A stretch of 64,000 nt of DNA from Modestobacter roseus. Its GTDB lineage: Bacteria; Actinomycetota; Actinomycetes; Mycobacteriales; Geodermatophilaceae. How positions within the stretch are numbered: position 1 is the stretch's first letter; every line of letters begins with the position of its first letter. The stretch lies in the NCBI RefSeq assembly GCF_007994135.1, contig NZ_VLKF01000001.1:3472001-3536000 (forward strand), read 5' to 3'. Below, in pieces: positions 41,712 to 50,502 of the stretch. Under the pieces are notes generated by a model, which saw only the letters and a program-made list of their open reading frames with translations, searched no databases and was not told where the DNA came from. The position numbers and the translations under genes were made by a program.

Positions 41712-41993
41712 ATGAACCGCATCGCCCGTGGCCTCGCAGCCGCGTCCGCCTCCAGCCTCATCGTGTTCGGCGCCGCCGCCTGCAGCGGCGAGAACGAGGA
41801 CGACGACGGCACGGTCCAGGTGACCGAGACCGAGGAGCTCACCGAGACCGAGGAGCTCGAGACCGAGGTCACCGAGACCCTCGAGCCCACCGAGACCGAG
41901 ACGGCGACCGAGGAAGAGGTCGTCGAGACCGAGACCGAGGTCGACACCGAGACCGAGACCGAGTTCGACGTCGACGTCACCGAGGACAACTGA
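41712..41993 (+). CDS. Small Thr/Glu-repeat lipoprotein, candidate O-mannosylation substrate
   Basis: 93 residues. A signal peptide (ARGLAAASASSLIVFGAAAC) ends at a lipobox Cys near residue 24. The whole mature part is a disordered-looking run of Thr, Glu, Val and Asp, with units such as VTETEELTE and TETETE, and no globular domain. It should be a surface lipoprotein with many Thr acceptor sites. GGAG lies 7 bases before the ATG. The PMT gene starts 4 bases after its stop and the mannosyl-donor synthase is divergent from it. I recognise no family, so a substrate role is inference from composition and position. Confidence 0.8.
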   Translation: MNRIARGLAAASASSLIVFGAAACSGENEDDDGTVQVTETEELTETEELETEVTETLEPTETETATEEEVVETETEVDTETETEFDVDVTEDN

Positions 41994-41996
41994 CCA

Positions 41997-43421
41997 GTGC
42001 TCCTCGCCGCTCCAGCGGCTGAACAGTCCCCAGCGGGCGGCGCCTCCGGGCGCCGCCCGCTGTGGGTCTGGGCACTGCCCCTGACGCTCCTCCTGCTGGG
42101 CGCCGCGCTCCGCTTCTGGGCCCTGGGCGACCCCGGCCGGCTCTACTTCGACGAGAAGTACTACGCCCAGGACGCCCGCGACTACGTGACCCGCGGCGTC
42201 GAGGAGGGCCGGCCGGCCCACCCGCCACTGGGCAAGTGGGTCATCGCCCTGGGCATCCAGGTCTTCGGCTGGACCCCGTTCGGCTGGCGGGTCGGCGTCG
42301 CGCTGGCCGGGTCGCTGACGGTGCTCCTCACCTACCTCACCGGACGCCGGCTGTTCCGACACCCCGCCTGGGCCGCGCTCGCCGCCCTCCTCGTGGCGCT
42401 GGACGGGCTCGCGCTGACCAGCAGCCGGATCGCCATGCTGGACGCCGTCCTCGCACTGTTCGTCGTGCTGGCGGTCTGGCTCGTGCTCGTCGACCGGGAC
42501 GCCCGTCGCGCCGGGGGCGGGGCCGGGGAGCCGCTGCGCAGCTCCTTCATGGGCTCCCGGTACCGCTGGCTGGCCGGCCTGGCCCTGGGACTCGCCGTGG
42601 CGACCAAGTGGTCCGGGCTGCTGGCCATCGGCGCCGCCGCGCTGCTGGTGCTCGGCACCGAGCTCGCCGGCCGCCGCGAGGGGATCGGCCGGGCGACCCG
42701 CCGCGGCCTGGCCGTGACCGCCGGCGGGGTGCTGGCCTTCCTGCTCGTGCCCGCGGCCGTCTACGTCGCCAGCTTCACCGGCTGGTTCGTCAACTACGCC
42801 GACAGCCACGCCGGCGTCCAGGCCTGCGAGGCCGGGGAGTGCGACACGTCGTTCGGCCAGCGGGTGGACACCTGGGTCGACACCCAGGTCGACCTGGTCG
42901 GCTTCCACCAGCGCCTCGAGGCCACCCACCCCTACCGGTCGGACCCGCAGGGCTGGCCCTGGCTCGAACGCCCGGTGCTGGTCTACCTGGAGCGCTGCCT
43001 GAGCCCCGAGGACGTCGACGAGGGGTGCGCCGTGCCCGCCGGCACCGACGCCCGCATCGTGATGCTCGGCAGCCCTGCGCTGTGGTGGCCGGCCCTGCTC
43101 GCCGCGCCGGTGCTGCTCTGGCGGTCGGTCGTCCGGCGGGACGGCGCGGCGGCCACGATCGGGGTGACCCTGCTGGCGCTGTGGCTGCCCTGGTTCGCCG
43201 CGGGCAAGCCCGGCTACTCCTTCTACCTCGTGCCCGCGGTGCCCTTCCTCGCCCTGGCGCTGGTCCGCGCCGTGCAGGTCAGCCGGTGGCCGCGGCTGCT
43301 GGGTGGCGGGGTGCTCGCCCTGAACCTCGCCGCCTTCGTCTTCTTCGCCCCGATCTGGCTCGGCCTCCCCCTCACCCCGGACTCCCTCGACCTGCGCTAC
43401 TGGCTGGACTCCTGGCGGTGA
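41997..43421 (+). CDS. Protein O-mannosyltransferase (PMT family, GT39)
   Basis: 474 residues with about 10 membrane helices. The N-terminal luminal motif has YFDEKYYAQDARDYV (Asp-Glu catalytic pair) and RPAHPPLGKW. ALDGLALTSSRIAMLDA follows in the core. Actinobacterial PMTs transfer mannose from polyprenyl-phosphate mannose to Ser or Thr of proteins as they are secreted. The GTG at 41997 is 4 bases after the lipoprotein stop, implying coupling. The C-terminal lumenal tail is short. Confidence 0.94.
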   Translation: MLLAAPAAEQSPAGGASGRRPLWVWALPLTLLLLGAALRFWALGDPGRLYFDEKYYAQDARDYVTRGVEEGRPAHPPLGKWVIALGIQVFGWTPFGWRVGVALAGSLTVLLTYLTGRRLFRHPAWAALAALLVALDGLALTSSRIAMLDAVLALFVVLAVWLVLVDRDARRAGGGAGEPLRSSFMGSRYRWLAGLALGLAVATKWSGLLAIGAAALLVLGTELAGRREGIGRATRRGLAVTAGGVLAFLLVPAAVYVASFTGWFVNYADSHAGVQACEAGECDTSFGQRVDTWVDTQVDLVGFHQRLEATHPYRSDPQGWPWLERPVLVYLERCLSPEDVDEGCAVPAGTDARIVMLGSPALWWPALLAAPVLLWRSVVRRDGAAATIGVTLLALWLPWFAAGKPGYSFYLVPAVPFLALALVRAVQVSRWPRLLGGGVLALNLAAFVFFAPIWLGLPLTPDSLDLRYWLDSWR

Positions 43422-43478
43422 CGCGCCGCCCGTCCTGCACCCCGTTTGTCGATCTCGGAGGCCGGGCATCGGGCGCCG

Positions 43479-45185
43479 GTGACCGTGACCGAGCAGCACA
43501 ATCCGGTTGGCCGCGATGCTTCTGCGCGCACCCGGCGCATCCGGCAGACCGCCCGGGAGGTGCTCGGGTTCACGGAGTTCCGCCCCGGCCAGGAGGAGGC
43601 GATGAAGGCCGTCGCCGCCGGCCGGGACACCCTGGCGGTGCTGCCCAGCGGAGCCGGCAAGTCGGCGGTCTACACGGTGCTGGGCGCGCTGCTCGAGGGG
43701 CCGGTGCTGATCGTCTCGCCGCTCATCGCGCTGCAGCGGGACCAGGTCCAGCGGCTGACGGAGCTGGGCGAGGAGGCCGTCGGCCAGGCCGCCGTGCTGA
43801 ACTCCGGCCTCTCCGGCAGCGACCAGCAGGCGGTGCTCGACGGGCTCCGTGACGGGACCGTCCGCTTCTGCTTCCTCGCGCCGGAACAGCTGGCCAAGCC
43901 CGAGGTCGTCGACACCATCCGCGAGGCCGGGCCCGCGCTGTTCGTCGTCGACGAGGCGCACTGCGTCTCCGCCTGGGGCCACGACTTCCGCCCCGACTAC
44001 CTGCGCCTGGGCGGCGTGGTCGAGCAGCTCGGCCACCCGACCGTGCTGGCCCTCACCGCCACCGCCGCACCCCCGGTGCGCACCGAGATCCTGGAACGGC
44101 TGGAGATGCGCGACCCGGAGGTCGTCGTCGCCGGGTTCGACCGGCCGGAGATCCGCCTCGAGGTCGAGCAGCACCCCGACGCGCACGGCAAGCACGCCGC
44201 GGTCCTCGACCGGGTCAGCGAGCTGAGCGAGCGGGGCAGCGGGATCCTCTACAGCGCCACCCGCCGCTCGACCGAGGAGTTCGCGCAGGCACTCGCCGGG
44301 CGGGGGCTGCGGGCCCGCGCCTACCACGCCGGGCTGAGGAAGGCCGAGCGCGAGGAGGTCCAGCGCGAGTTCATGGCCGACGAGCTGGACGTCGTCGTCG
44401 CCACCACCGCCTTCGGGATGGGCATCGACAAGCCCGGCACCCGGTTCGTGGTGCACGCGGAGCCCGCGGACTCCGTCGACAGCTACTACCAGGAGATCGG
44501 CCGCGCCGGCCGTGACGGCGAGCCCGCGGTCGCGGTGCTGGTCTACCGGCAGGAGGACCTCGGCATCCGCAGGTTCTTCGCCGCCGGCGCCCCCGCCGAG
44601 GAGGAGCTGCAGCAGGTGGCCGGGCTGGTCCGCGCCGGCGTGCAGGCCGGCATGGACGGCGTCGACGTGCGGTCGCTGCGCGAGGAGACCGGCCGGGCCG
44701 CGACGCCGCTGGTACGCGACCTCAACCTGCTGGAGCAGGCCGGTGCGGTGGTGCTGGACGACGAGGGGACGGCCTCCCCCGCCCCCGACGCACCGCCCCC
44801 GGGCGCGGCCGCCGCGGCCGCCCGCGAGCTCGCCGAGCACCACGTCCGGGTCGACGAGAGCCGGATCGAGATGATGCGCGGCTACGCCGAGACCACCGGG
44901 TGCCGGCGCCAGTTCCTGCTCGGCTACTTCGGTGAGCAGCTCGACGAGCCGTGCGGCAACTGCGACAACTGCAGCGCCGGGCTGTCCACCGGGCAGCACA
45001 CCGCCGACGCCGACCACCCCTTCCCGGTGGACGCGGCGGTGGAGCACGCCGAGTGGGGCCCGGGCGTGGTCATGCGGCACGAGGACGACCGGGTGGTCGT
45101 GCTCTTCGAGGCGGTCGGCTACAAGACCCTCGCCCTGCAGGCCGTGCTGGACCACGACCTGCTCCGCGTCCGCACGGGCGGGTGA
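43479..45185 (+). CDS. recQ: RecQ family ATP-dependent DNA helicase with a Tudor-like C-terminal module
   Basis: 568 residues. Helicase motifs: FRPGQEEAM (motif 0), PSGAGKSAVY (I; Ser replaces the common Thr-Gly pattern), VVDEAHCVSAWGHDFRPDY (II), LALTATAAP (III) and QEIGRAGRDG (VI). A zinc-binding Cys cluster (CRRQFLLGYFGE...CGNCDNC) follows. No HRDC domain is seen. Instead the end (AVEHAEWGPGVVM to LFEAVGYKTLAL) resembles the small DUF3553/Tudor-like tail of UvrD/PcrA helicases. The start is uncertain, with GTG 43479, GTG 43485 or TTG 43446 possible. It unwinds DNA during recombination repair. Confidence 0.92.
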   Translation: MTVTEQHNPVGRDASARTRRIRQTAREVLGFTEFRPGQEEAMKAVAAGRDTLAVLPSGAGKSAVYTVLGALLEGPVLIVSPLIALQRDQVQRLTELGEEAVGQAAVLNSGLSGSDQQAVLDGLRDGTVRFCFLAPEQLAKPEVVDTIREAGPALFVVDEAHCVSAWGHDFRPDYLRLGGVVEQLGHPTVLALTATAAPPVRTEILERLEMRDPEVVVAGFDRPEIRLEVEQHPDAHGKHAAVLDRVSELSERGSGILYSATRRSTEEFAQALAGRGLRARAYHAGLRKAEREEVQREFMADELDVVVATTAFGMGIDKPGTRFVVHAEPADSVDSYYQEIGRAGRDGEPAVAVLVYRQEDLGIRRFFAAGAPAEEELQQVAGLVRAGVQAGMDGVDVRSLREETGRAATPLVRDLNLLEQAGAVVLDDEGTASPAPDAPPPGAAAAAARELAEHHVRVDESRIEMMRGYAETTGCRRQFLLGYFGEQLDEPCGNCDNCSAGLSTGQHTADADHPFPVDAAVEHAEWGPGVVMRHEDDRVVVLFEAVGYKTLALQAVLDHDLLRVRTGG

Positions 45186-45273
45186 TCTGCGTCCGCTCGC
45201 CGTGCGGGTTCCCTGCGGTGGCTTGATCATGAACGGGGACCGGGCGGAACGCGCCCGGCCGGGAGGAGCACGC

Positions 45274-46923
45274 GTGAAGGTCCTGGGCATCAACGCCATC
45301 TACCACGACCCGGCGGCGGCCCTGGTCGTCGACGGGAAGGTCGTGGCCGCGGCCGAGGAGGAGCGCTTCAGCCGGCGCAAGCACGGCAAGCGCCCGCTGC
45401 CGTGGAGCGCCTGGGAGCAGCCGGAGCTGGCCGCGGCCTGGTGCCTGGCGGAGGCCGGCATCCGGCCCGAGGAGCTCGACGCGGTCGCCTACTCCTTCGA
45501 CCCGGCGCTGATGGGCACCCCGGAGGAGTCCGGGCTGGACGACCCCGGCGACGTGATGCGCAAGCAGTACGCGGAGATGGCGCCGGAGTTCCTGGCCCAC
45601 GCGCTGCCCGGGCTGGACCCGGCGAAGGTCCGCTTCGTCAAGCACCACGTCGCGCACGCCGCCTCGGCCGGCAAGGCCGCCCCGCAGCGGGACAACGCGG
45701 TGCTGGTGCTCGACGGTCGCGGGGAGGCGCACAGCCACCTCGCCGGCCGTTACGTCGACGGGCAGCTCGAGGTGCTCGCCGGCCAGGCGCTGCCGCACTC
45801 GCTCGGCCTGATGTACGAGGACCTCACCGCCCACCTGGGCTTCCTGCGGAGCTCCGACGAGTTCAAGGTCATGGCGATGGCGTCCTACGGCAAGCCGCGC
45901 TTCCTCGGTGAGCTGTCGGAGCTGATCCGGGCCACCGACGACGGCGGCTTCCGCACCGAGGCGATCGACTTCGCCGAGTTCGCCCCCCGGCTGGGCAAGG
46001 GCGAGCAGTGGACCGCCGACCACGCCGACCTCGCCGCCAGCGTGCAGACGCGGCTGGAGGAGGTGCTGGTCGACCTGGCCCGCTGGGTGCACGAGCAGAC
46101 CGGCGAGAAGACCCTCACCCTGGCCGGCGGCACCGCGCTGAACTGCGTCGCCAACACCCGCATCCTCGCCGAGAGCCCGTTCGAGGAGGTGTGGGTGCAG
46201 CCGGCCGCGGGCGACGCCGGCACCGCCCTGGGCGCCGCGCTGCACGTCGCCGCCGAGCTGGGCGAGACCACCGAGCCGATGCCGGGGGCGGCGCTGGGCC
46301 GCGGCTGGAGCGACGACGAGATCGAGCAGTGGCTCGTCACCGCGGCGATCGACTACGAGCGCCCGCACGACGTCGCCGAGACGGTCGCCGAGGTGCTGGC
46401 CGACAACGGCATCGTCGCCTGGTTCCAGGGCCGCAGCGAGTACGGCCCGCGCGCGCTGGGCCACCGGTCGCTGCTCGCCCACCCCGGCTTCGAGGCGAAC
46501 CTGGAGCGGATGAACGACGTCAAGGGCCGCGAGCAGTTCCGCCCGGTGGCGCCGATGGTGCTGCTGGAGAGGGCGCCGGAGATCTTCAGCCGCGGCCCGA
46601 TCCCGTCGCCGTACATGCTCTTCGTGCACGACGTCGCCCCGGAGTGGAAGGACCGCATCCCCACCGTCACCCACGTCGACGGCACGGCGCGGATCCAGAC
46701 CATCGACCCGGCCACCGAGCCGCTGGTGCACCGGATGATCTCCGCCTTCGAGCGGCGCACCGGCGTCCCGGTGGTGGTGAACACCAGCCTGAACACCGCC
46801 GGGCGGCCGATGGTCGACGACCCGCGCGACGCCCTGGAGTGCTTCGGCTCGGCCCCGGTCGACCTGCTGGCCATCGGCCCGTTCGTCGTCCGTCGACCGA
46901 AGGCCACCGCCCGACCGGCCTGA
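45274..46923 (+). CDS. Carbamoyltransferase (NodU/TobZ family)
   Basis: 549 residues. The N-terminal Kae1-like half has VLGINAIYHDPAAALVVDG and the metal-binding KHHVAHAAS. LAGGTALNCVANTRI binds nucleotide. The C-terminal half carries FQGRSEYGPRALGHRS and VVVNTSLN, the family's hallmark. Members make carbamoyl-AMP and pass the carbamoyl group to a hydroxyl of a sugar, antibiotic or Nod factor. GGGAGGAG is just before the GTG. No biosynthetic cluster surrounds it, so the acceptor is unknown. A terminator follows. Confidence 0.93.
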   Translation: MKVLGINAIYHDPAAALVVDGKVVAAAEEERFSRRKHGKRPLPWSAWEQPELAAAWCLAEAGIRPEELDAVAYSFDPALMGTPEESGLDDPGDVMRKQYAEMAPEFLAHALPGLDPAKVRFVKHHVAHAASAGKAAPQRDNAVLVLDGRGEAHSHLAGRYVDGQLEVLAGQALPHSLGLMYEDLTAHLGFLRSSDEFKVMAMASYGKPRFLGELSELIRATDDGGFRTEAIDFAEFAPRLGKGEQWTADHADLAASVQTRLEEVLVDLARWVHEQTGEKTLTLAGGTALNCVANTRILAESPFEEVWVQPAAGDAGTALGAALHVAAELGETTEPMPGAALGRGWSDDEIEQWLVTAAIDYERPHDVAETVAEVLADNGIVAWFQGRSEYGPRALGHRSLLAHPGFEANLERMNDVKGREQFRPVAPMVLLERAPEIFSRGPIPSPYMLFVHDVAPEWKDRIPTVTHVDGTARIQTIDPATEPLVHRMISAFERRTGVPVVVNTSLNTAGRPMVDDPRDALECFGSAPVDLLAIGPFVVRRPKATARPA

Positions 46924-46940
46924 GGTCACGATCCGGGATC

Positions 46941-46971
46941 GACCGCCACCCCATCGGGTGGCGGTCGTTTT
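46941..46971 (+). terminator. Rho-independent terminator
   Basis: GACCGCCACCC (46941-46951) pairs perfectly with 46956-46966 across a 4-base loop and is followed by GTTTTC. It closes the carbamoyltransferase gene. Confidence 0.85.
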
Positions 46972-47047
46972 CGTACCGCCCGCCTGGGAACTCCCTGTGA
47001 CGGCCCGTCGAGACAGGGCGGCGCCGACGACGATCCCGGAGGCACCC

Positions 47048-47509
47048 ATGACCACAGCAGACCAGCACGGCGCCGGCCGCCGAGGCATGACCTGGCCGCA
47101 GATGCTCGCCCTGGCGATCGGCGTGGTCTACACGCTCGTCGGCATCGTCGGCTTCTTCATCACCGGGTTCGACGACTTCGCCGAGCACACCGACGAGACG
47201 ATCCTCGGCTTCGGCATCAACCCGCTGCACAACATCGTGCACCTGGTGATCGGCCTGGCCGGCATCGCCCTGTCCCGGAAGCTGGGCACCGCCCGCACGT
47301 ACGGCTGGCTGCTGGCCGTCGGCTACGGGGCGGCCTTCGTCTACGGCCTGTTCGCCGCCGGCGAGACCGACTCGCTGAACTTCCTCAGCATCAACTGGGC
47401 CGACAACTGGCTGCACCTGGCCAGCGTGCTCGCCGGCCTGGCCATCGCGCTGGGCCCGGTGAAGGACGCGACCACCCGCGGGCGCGACGAGTCGCTGCGC
47501 ACTCGCTGA
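47048..47509 (+). CDS. DUF4383 family membrane protein
   Basis: 153 residues with four hydrophobic helices: near residues 18-42, 60-78, 85-105 and 122-140. GINPLHNIVHLVIGLAGI is the DUF4383 signature with conserved His. The family is common in actinobacteria and has no known function. CGGAGG lies 5 bases before the ATG. It is flanked by terminators and is probably monocistronic. Confidence 0.85.
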   Translation: MTTADQHGAGRRGMTWPQMLALAIGVVYTLVGIVGFFITGFDDFAEHTDETILGFGINPLHNIVHLVIGLAGIALSRKLGTARTYGWLLAVGYGAAFVYGLFAAGETDSLNFLSINWADNWLHLASVLAGLAIALGPVKDATTRGRDESLRTR

Positions 47510-47531
47510 GCCCCACCGCACGAACCGCACC

Positions 47532-47566
47532 ACCGCCCCGGCCGCCCACCCGGCGTCCGGGGCGGT
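47532..47566 (+). terminator. Hairpin terminator
   Basis: ACCGCCCCGG (47532-47541) pairs with CCGGGGCGGT (47557-47566), 22 bases after the DUF4383 stop. Confidence 0.6.
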
Positions 47567-47620
47567 CGTGTGTGCACACCCCGGTGGGGCGTGGATCACA
47601 TCTGCCGCTACCGTCCGGGC

Positions 47621-48832
47621 ATGGACTTCAGCCTCTCCGCCCGGGCCGAGGACGTCACCGGCCGGATGTGGGACTTCATGCGGGAGCGGGTGTTCCCCGC
47701 GGAGCCGGTGTACGACGCCTGGCGGGCCGCCCGCGGCCACGACGACCACGGCCACCCGCCGGTGCTCGAGGAGCTCAAGGCCGAGGCTCGCGCCCGCGGG
47801 CTGTGGAACCTCTTCTCCCCCGAGCACTCCGGGCTGTCCAACCTGGAGTACGCCAGCGTCGCCGAGGTGACCGGGTGGTCGCCGGTGATCGCGCCCGAGG
47901 CGACCAACTGCGGCGCGCCGGACACCGGCAACATGGAGACCCTGATGCTCTTCGGGACGCCGGAGCAGCAGGAGCGCTGGCTGGCGCCGCTGCTGGCCGG
48001 GGAGATCCGGTCCGGGTTCGCGATGACCGAACCCGACGTCGCCAGCTCCGACGCCCGCAACATCCAGACCTCGATCGTCCGCGACGGCGACGAGTACGTG
48101 GTCAACGGACGCAAGTGGTGGACCTCCGGCGCCGCCGACGAGCGCTGCCAGGTGTTCATCGTGATGGGCAAGACCGACCCCGACGGCGAGCCGCACCGCC
48201 AGCAGTCGATGGTGCTGGTGCCCCGGGACACCCCCGGCCTGGAGATCGTCCGGCACCTGCCGGTCTTCGGCTACCAGGACCAGCACGGGCACTCGGAGCT
48301 GCGGTTCACCGACGTCCGGGTGCCGGCGGCGAACCTGCTGGCCGGGGAGGGTGACGGCTTCATGATCGCCCAGGCCCGGCTGGGCCCCGGTCGCATCCAC
48401 CACTGCATGCGCGCGCTGGGCATGGCCGAGCGGGCCCTGATGCTCATGGTCGAGCGCGCCAAGGCCCGGGTCGCCTTCGGCCGGCCGCTGGCCGAGCAGG
48501 GCACCGTGCGTGAGCTGATCGCCCGCTCGCGGATCGAGATCGACTCCGCCCGGCTGCTCGTGCTCAAGACCGCCGACCTCATCGACCGGCACGGGGCGAA
48601 GGGCGCGCGCACCGAGATCGCCGCGATCAAGGTGGCCGCGCCGCAGGTGGCCTGCGACGTGATCGACCGGGCGATCCAGGTGCACGGGGGCGCCGGGGTC
48701 AGCAACGACACGGTGCTGGCCCGCTTCTACGCCAGCGCCCGCACACTGCGGATCGTCGACGGGCCCGATGCGGTGCACGTCCGCTCGGTGGCCCGCGAGG
48801 AGTTGGCGCGCGAGCGCCCCTGGCACGGCTGA
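47621..48832 (+). CDS. Acyl-CoA dehydrogenase family protein
   Basis: 403 residues. [16 protein letters not shown] and [11 protein letters not shown] are the FAD/substrate blocks of the family. The C-terminal FAD-contact block is [20 protein letters not shown], with an Arg-rich tail. Its size and N-terminus fit the ACAD10/11 or FadE-like branch. It oxidises an acyl-CoA to the 2-enoyl-CoA, passing electrons to an ETF. ATG at 47621 is preceded by TACCGT 6 bases upstream, suggesting a leaderless transcript. It stands alone, with no beta-oxidation partners adjacent. Confidence 0.94.
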   Translation: MDFSLSARAEDVTGRMWDFMRERVFPAEPVYDAWRAARGHDDHGHPPVLEELKAEARARGLWNLFSPEHSGLSNLEYASVAEVTGWSPVIAPEATNCGAPDTGNMETLMLFGTPEQQERWLAPLLAGEIRSGFAMTEPDVASSDARNIQTSIVRDGDEYVVNGRKWWTSGAADERCQVFIVMGKTDPDGEPHRQQSMVLVPRDTPGLEIVRHLPVFGYQDQHGHSELRFTDVRVPAANLLAGEGDGFMIAQARLGPGRIHHCMRALGMAERALMLMVERAKARVAFGRPLAEQGTVRELIARSRIEIDSARLLVLKTADLIDRHGAKGARTEIAAIKVAAPQVACDVIDRAIQVHGGAGVSNDTVLARFYASARTLRIVDGPDAVHVRSVAREELARERPWHG

Positions 48833-48950
48833 CGTCGGTAGATCCGCCCGGTCCGGGGTGTATCAGGACCCGGGGGTCACGACTCGGTCACGGCGACGTC
48901 CCTCCCGCGCCCGCACGGCGTCTGCAGGGGTGACGGCGGGAGGAGACCGG
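48833..48950. other. Intergenic region, no clear gene
   Basis: This stretch follows the acyl-CoA dehydrogenase and precedes two doubtful small frames (48951-49303). I see no hairpin with a T-run, no RNA gene and no open frame with good codon bias on either strand. Confidence 0.4.
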
Positions 48951-49187
48951 GTGCGAGGCGACGACGAGGTGCAGCACAGCGGGGCGGGGAGCGAGCCGGC
49001 CTCGGTGGTGGCGATGCGCCAGCTGGCCGAGGAGGCCCACCGGCGGCCGTACGGTCACCGGCCGCCGAGAACGCTCCCAGCTGCGCGGGCCGTTCCCACC
49101 GGGCTGCGGCGGTGGCCCGTCGGGAGCCTCGCGGAGGAGGCAGTGTGGACGACGTCCGGACGCTGGCGGCGATCCCGCCCCGGCTGA
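48951..49187 (+). CDS. Possible small protein with a strong ribosome site
   Basis: A GTG at 48951 follows GGGAGGAG by 5 bases and opens a 78-codon frame. The first half (to [18 protein letters not shown]) has GC-rich third positions. The second half does not and overlaps another frame that does (49145-49303). Either these are two small genes or a frameshift has split one. No family is recognised. Confidence 0.35.
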   Translation: MRGDDEVQHSGAGSEPASVVAMRQLAEEAHRRPYGHRPPRTLPAARAVPTGLRRWPVGSLAEEAVWTTSGRWRRSRPG

Positions 49188-49303
49188 GTGGCCGGGTCGT
49201 GTCCATCGGGGTCGGCTCGGCGATCGTCCCGGTGGCCGCCTTCAGCGGTCCGGCGCCGGTCACGCCGTTCCCCTCCGAGCTGGTGGCGCGGGAGAGCGCC
49301 TGA
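49145..49303 (+). CDS. Possible small protein, 52 residues
   Basis: The GTG at 49145 is preceded by GGAGGAGG with 4 bases of spacing. The frame, ending [13 protein letters not shown], has GC-rich third positions throughout. It overlaps the end of the preceding small frame. The composition ([18 protein letters not shown]) is mildly hydrophobic but does not form a clear membrane helix. No family is recognised. Confidence 0.35.
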   Translation: MDDVRTLAAIPPRLSGRVVSIGVGSAIVPVAAFSGPAPVTPFPSELVARESA

Positions 49304-49309
49304 CGGGTC

Positions 49310-49507
49310 TCAGGTGCGCGGGGCGCGCCGGTACAGCAGGAACCCGACGACCGCGAGCGCCACCCCGAGCACCAGCTGGGCGATGCCGACGCCGGCCCGG
49401 TCCGAGCCGAACCAGGAGACGCTGGAGACCAGCAGCACGGCCGCGACGCCCAGCACCAGCAGGGCGACGAGTCGTTCGCGGGGACGGTGGGGACCGGGAG
49501 AGCTCAC
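49310..49507 (-). CDS. Small two-helix membrane protein
   Basis: 65 residues. Helix 1 is [20 protein letters not shown] and helix 2 is [19 protein letters not shown], with a short Gly/Ser/Asp loop and basic ends (RPRER, RRAPRT). It is a generic small integral membrane protein with no recognisable motif. GTG start. It is convergent with the small frame at 49145 and divergent from the ABC exporter genes. Confidence 0.6.
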   Translation of the reverse strand: MSSPGPHRPRERLVALLVLGVAAVLLVSSVSWFGSDRAGVGIAQLVLGVALAVVGFLLYRRAPRT

Positions 49508-49578
49508 ACCCCGACCTTACGGAGCAGGGACCTCCGGACCTGCCCGACCCGGCGGCGCGGGGGATACGTTCACCGGCC

Positions 49579-50502
49579 ATGACCGAGGTGATCACGGTGT
49601 CCGGGCTGGTGAAGACGTTCGGCCGCACCCGGGCGCTGGACGGGCTGGACCTCACCGTGCGCGCCGGGGAGGTGCACGGCTTCCTCGGGCCCAACGGCGC
49701 CGGGAAGTCCACCGCCATCCGGGTGCTGCTCGGGCTGCTGCGGGCCGACTCCGGCGACGTCCGCCTGCTGGGCGGGGATCCCTGGCGCGACGCCGTCGCC
49801 CTGCACCGCCGGCTGGCCTACGTGCCCGGCGACGTCCTGCTGTGGCCCTCCCTCAGCGGTGGCGAGGTGATCGACCTCCTCGGCCGGCTGCGTGGCGGCC
49901 TGGACGGCCGCCGCCGCGCCGAGCTGCTGGACCGTTTCGACCTGGACCCGCGCAAGAAGGCGCGCACCTACTCCAAGGGCAACCGGCAGAAGGTCGCGCT
50001 GGTCGCCGCGCTCGCCTCCGACGCCGAGCTGCTGCTGCTCGACGAACCGACGTCCGGCCTGGACCCGCTCATGGAGGCGACCTTCCAGAGCTGCATCCAG
50101 GAGATCCGGGCGGAGGGCCGCACCGTCCTGCTGAGCAGCCACGTCCTCGCCGAGGCCGAGGCGCTGTGCGACCGGGTGAGCATCATCCGCGCCGGCCGGG
50201 TGGTGGAGAGCGGGACGCTCGCGGAGCTGCGGCACCTGACCCGCACCTCCGTCACCGCCGAGACCGTCCGCCCGGTCGCGGCGCTCGAGGGGCTGGCCGG
50301 GGTCCACGACCTGGTCCACCGGGACGGCCGGGTGGCCTTCGACGTCGACGGCGACGCCCTGGACGCGGCCGTGCGCTGCCTCAGCGAGGCGGGGCTGCGG
50401 ACGCTGACCAGCAGCCCGCCGACCCTGGAGGAGCTGTTCCTCCGCCACTACGACGACGAGCTGCCCCGGATCGAGCACCCCGCCGAGGAGGCGGCCCGGT
50501 GA
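49579..50502 (+). CDS. ABC exporter ATPase
   Basis: 307 residues. Walker A is GPNGAGKST, Walker B is [12 protein letters not shown], and the switch His is in [12 protein letters not shown]. The signature is YSKGNRQKV in place of LSGGQ, a variant common in DrrA-like actinobacterial exporters. A C-terminal domain of about 80 residues follows. TACGTT 8 bases before the ATG suggests a leaderless transcript. The permease gene overlaps its stop (GTGA), so the two form one exporter. Confidence 0.92.
   Translation: MTEVITVSGLVKTFGRTRALDGLDLTVRAGEVHGFLGPNGAGKSTAIRVLLGLLRADSGDVRLLGGDPWRDAVALHRRLAYVPGDVLLWPSLSGGEVIDLLGRLRGGLDGRRRAELLDRFDLDPRKKARTYSKGNRQKVALVAALASDAELLLLDEPTSGLDPLMEATFQSCIQEIRAEGRTVLLSSHVLAEAEALCDRVSIIRAGRVVESGTLAELRHLTRTSVTAETVRPVAALEGLAGVHDLVHRDGRVAFDVDGDALDAAVRCLSEAGLRTLTSSPPTLEELFLRHYDDELPRIEHPAEEAAR

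Noticed and set aside
41082..45299. A 4.2-kb open frame on the minus strand opposite the PMT, RecQ and lipoprotein genes
   Set aside because: It lies antisense to clearly recognisable genes, its translation is Gly/Arg/Pro-rich low-complexity sequence without domains, and such mirror frames are expected at this GC content.
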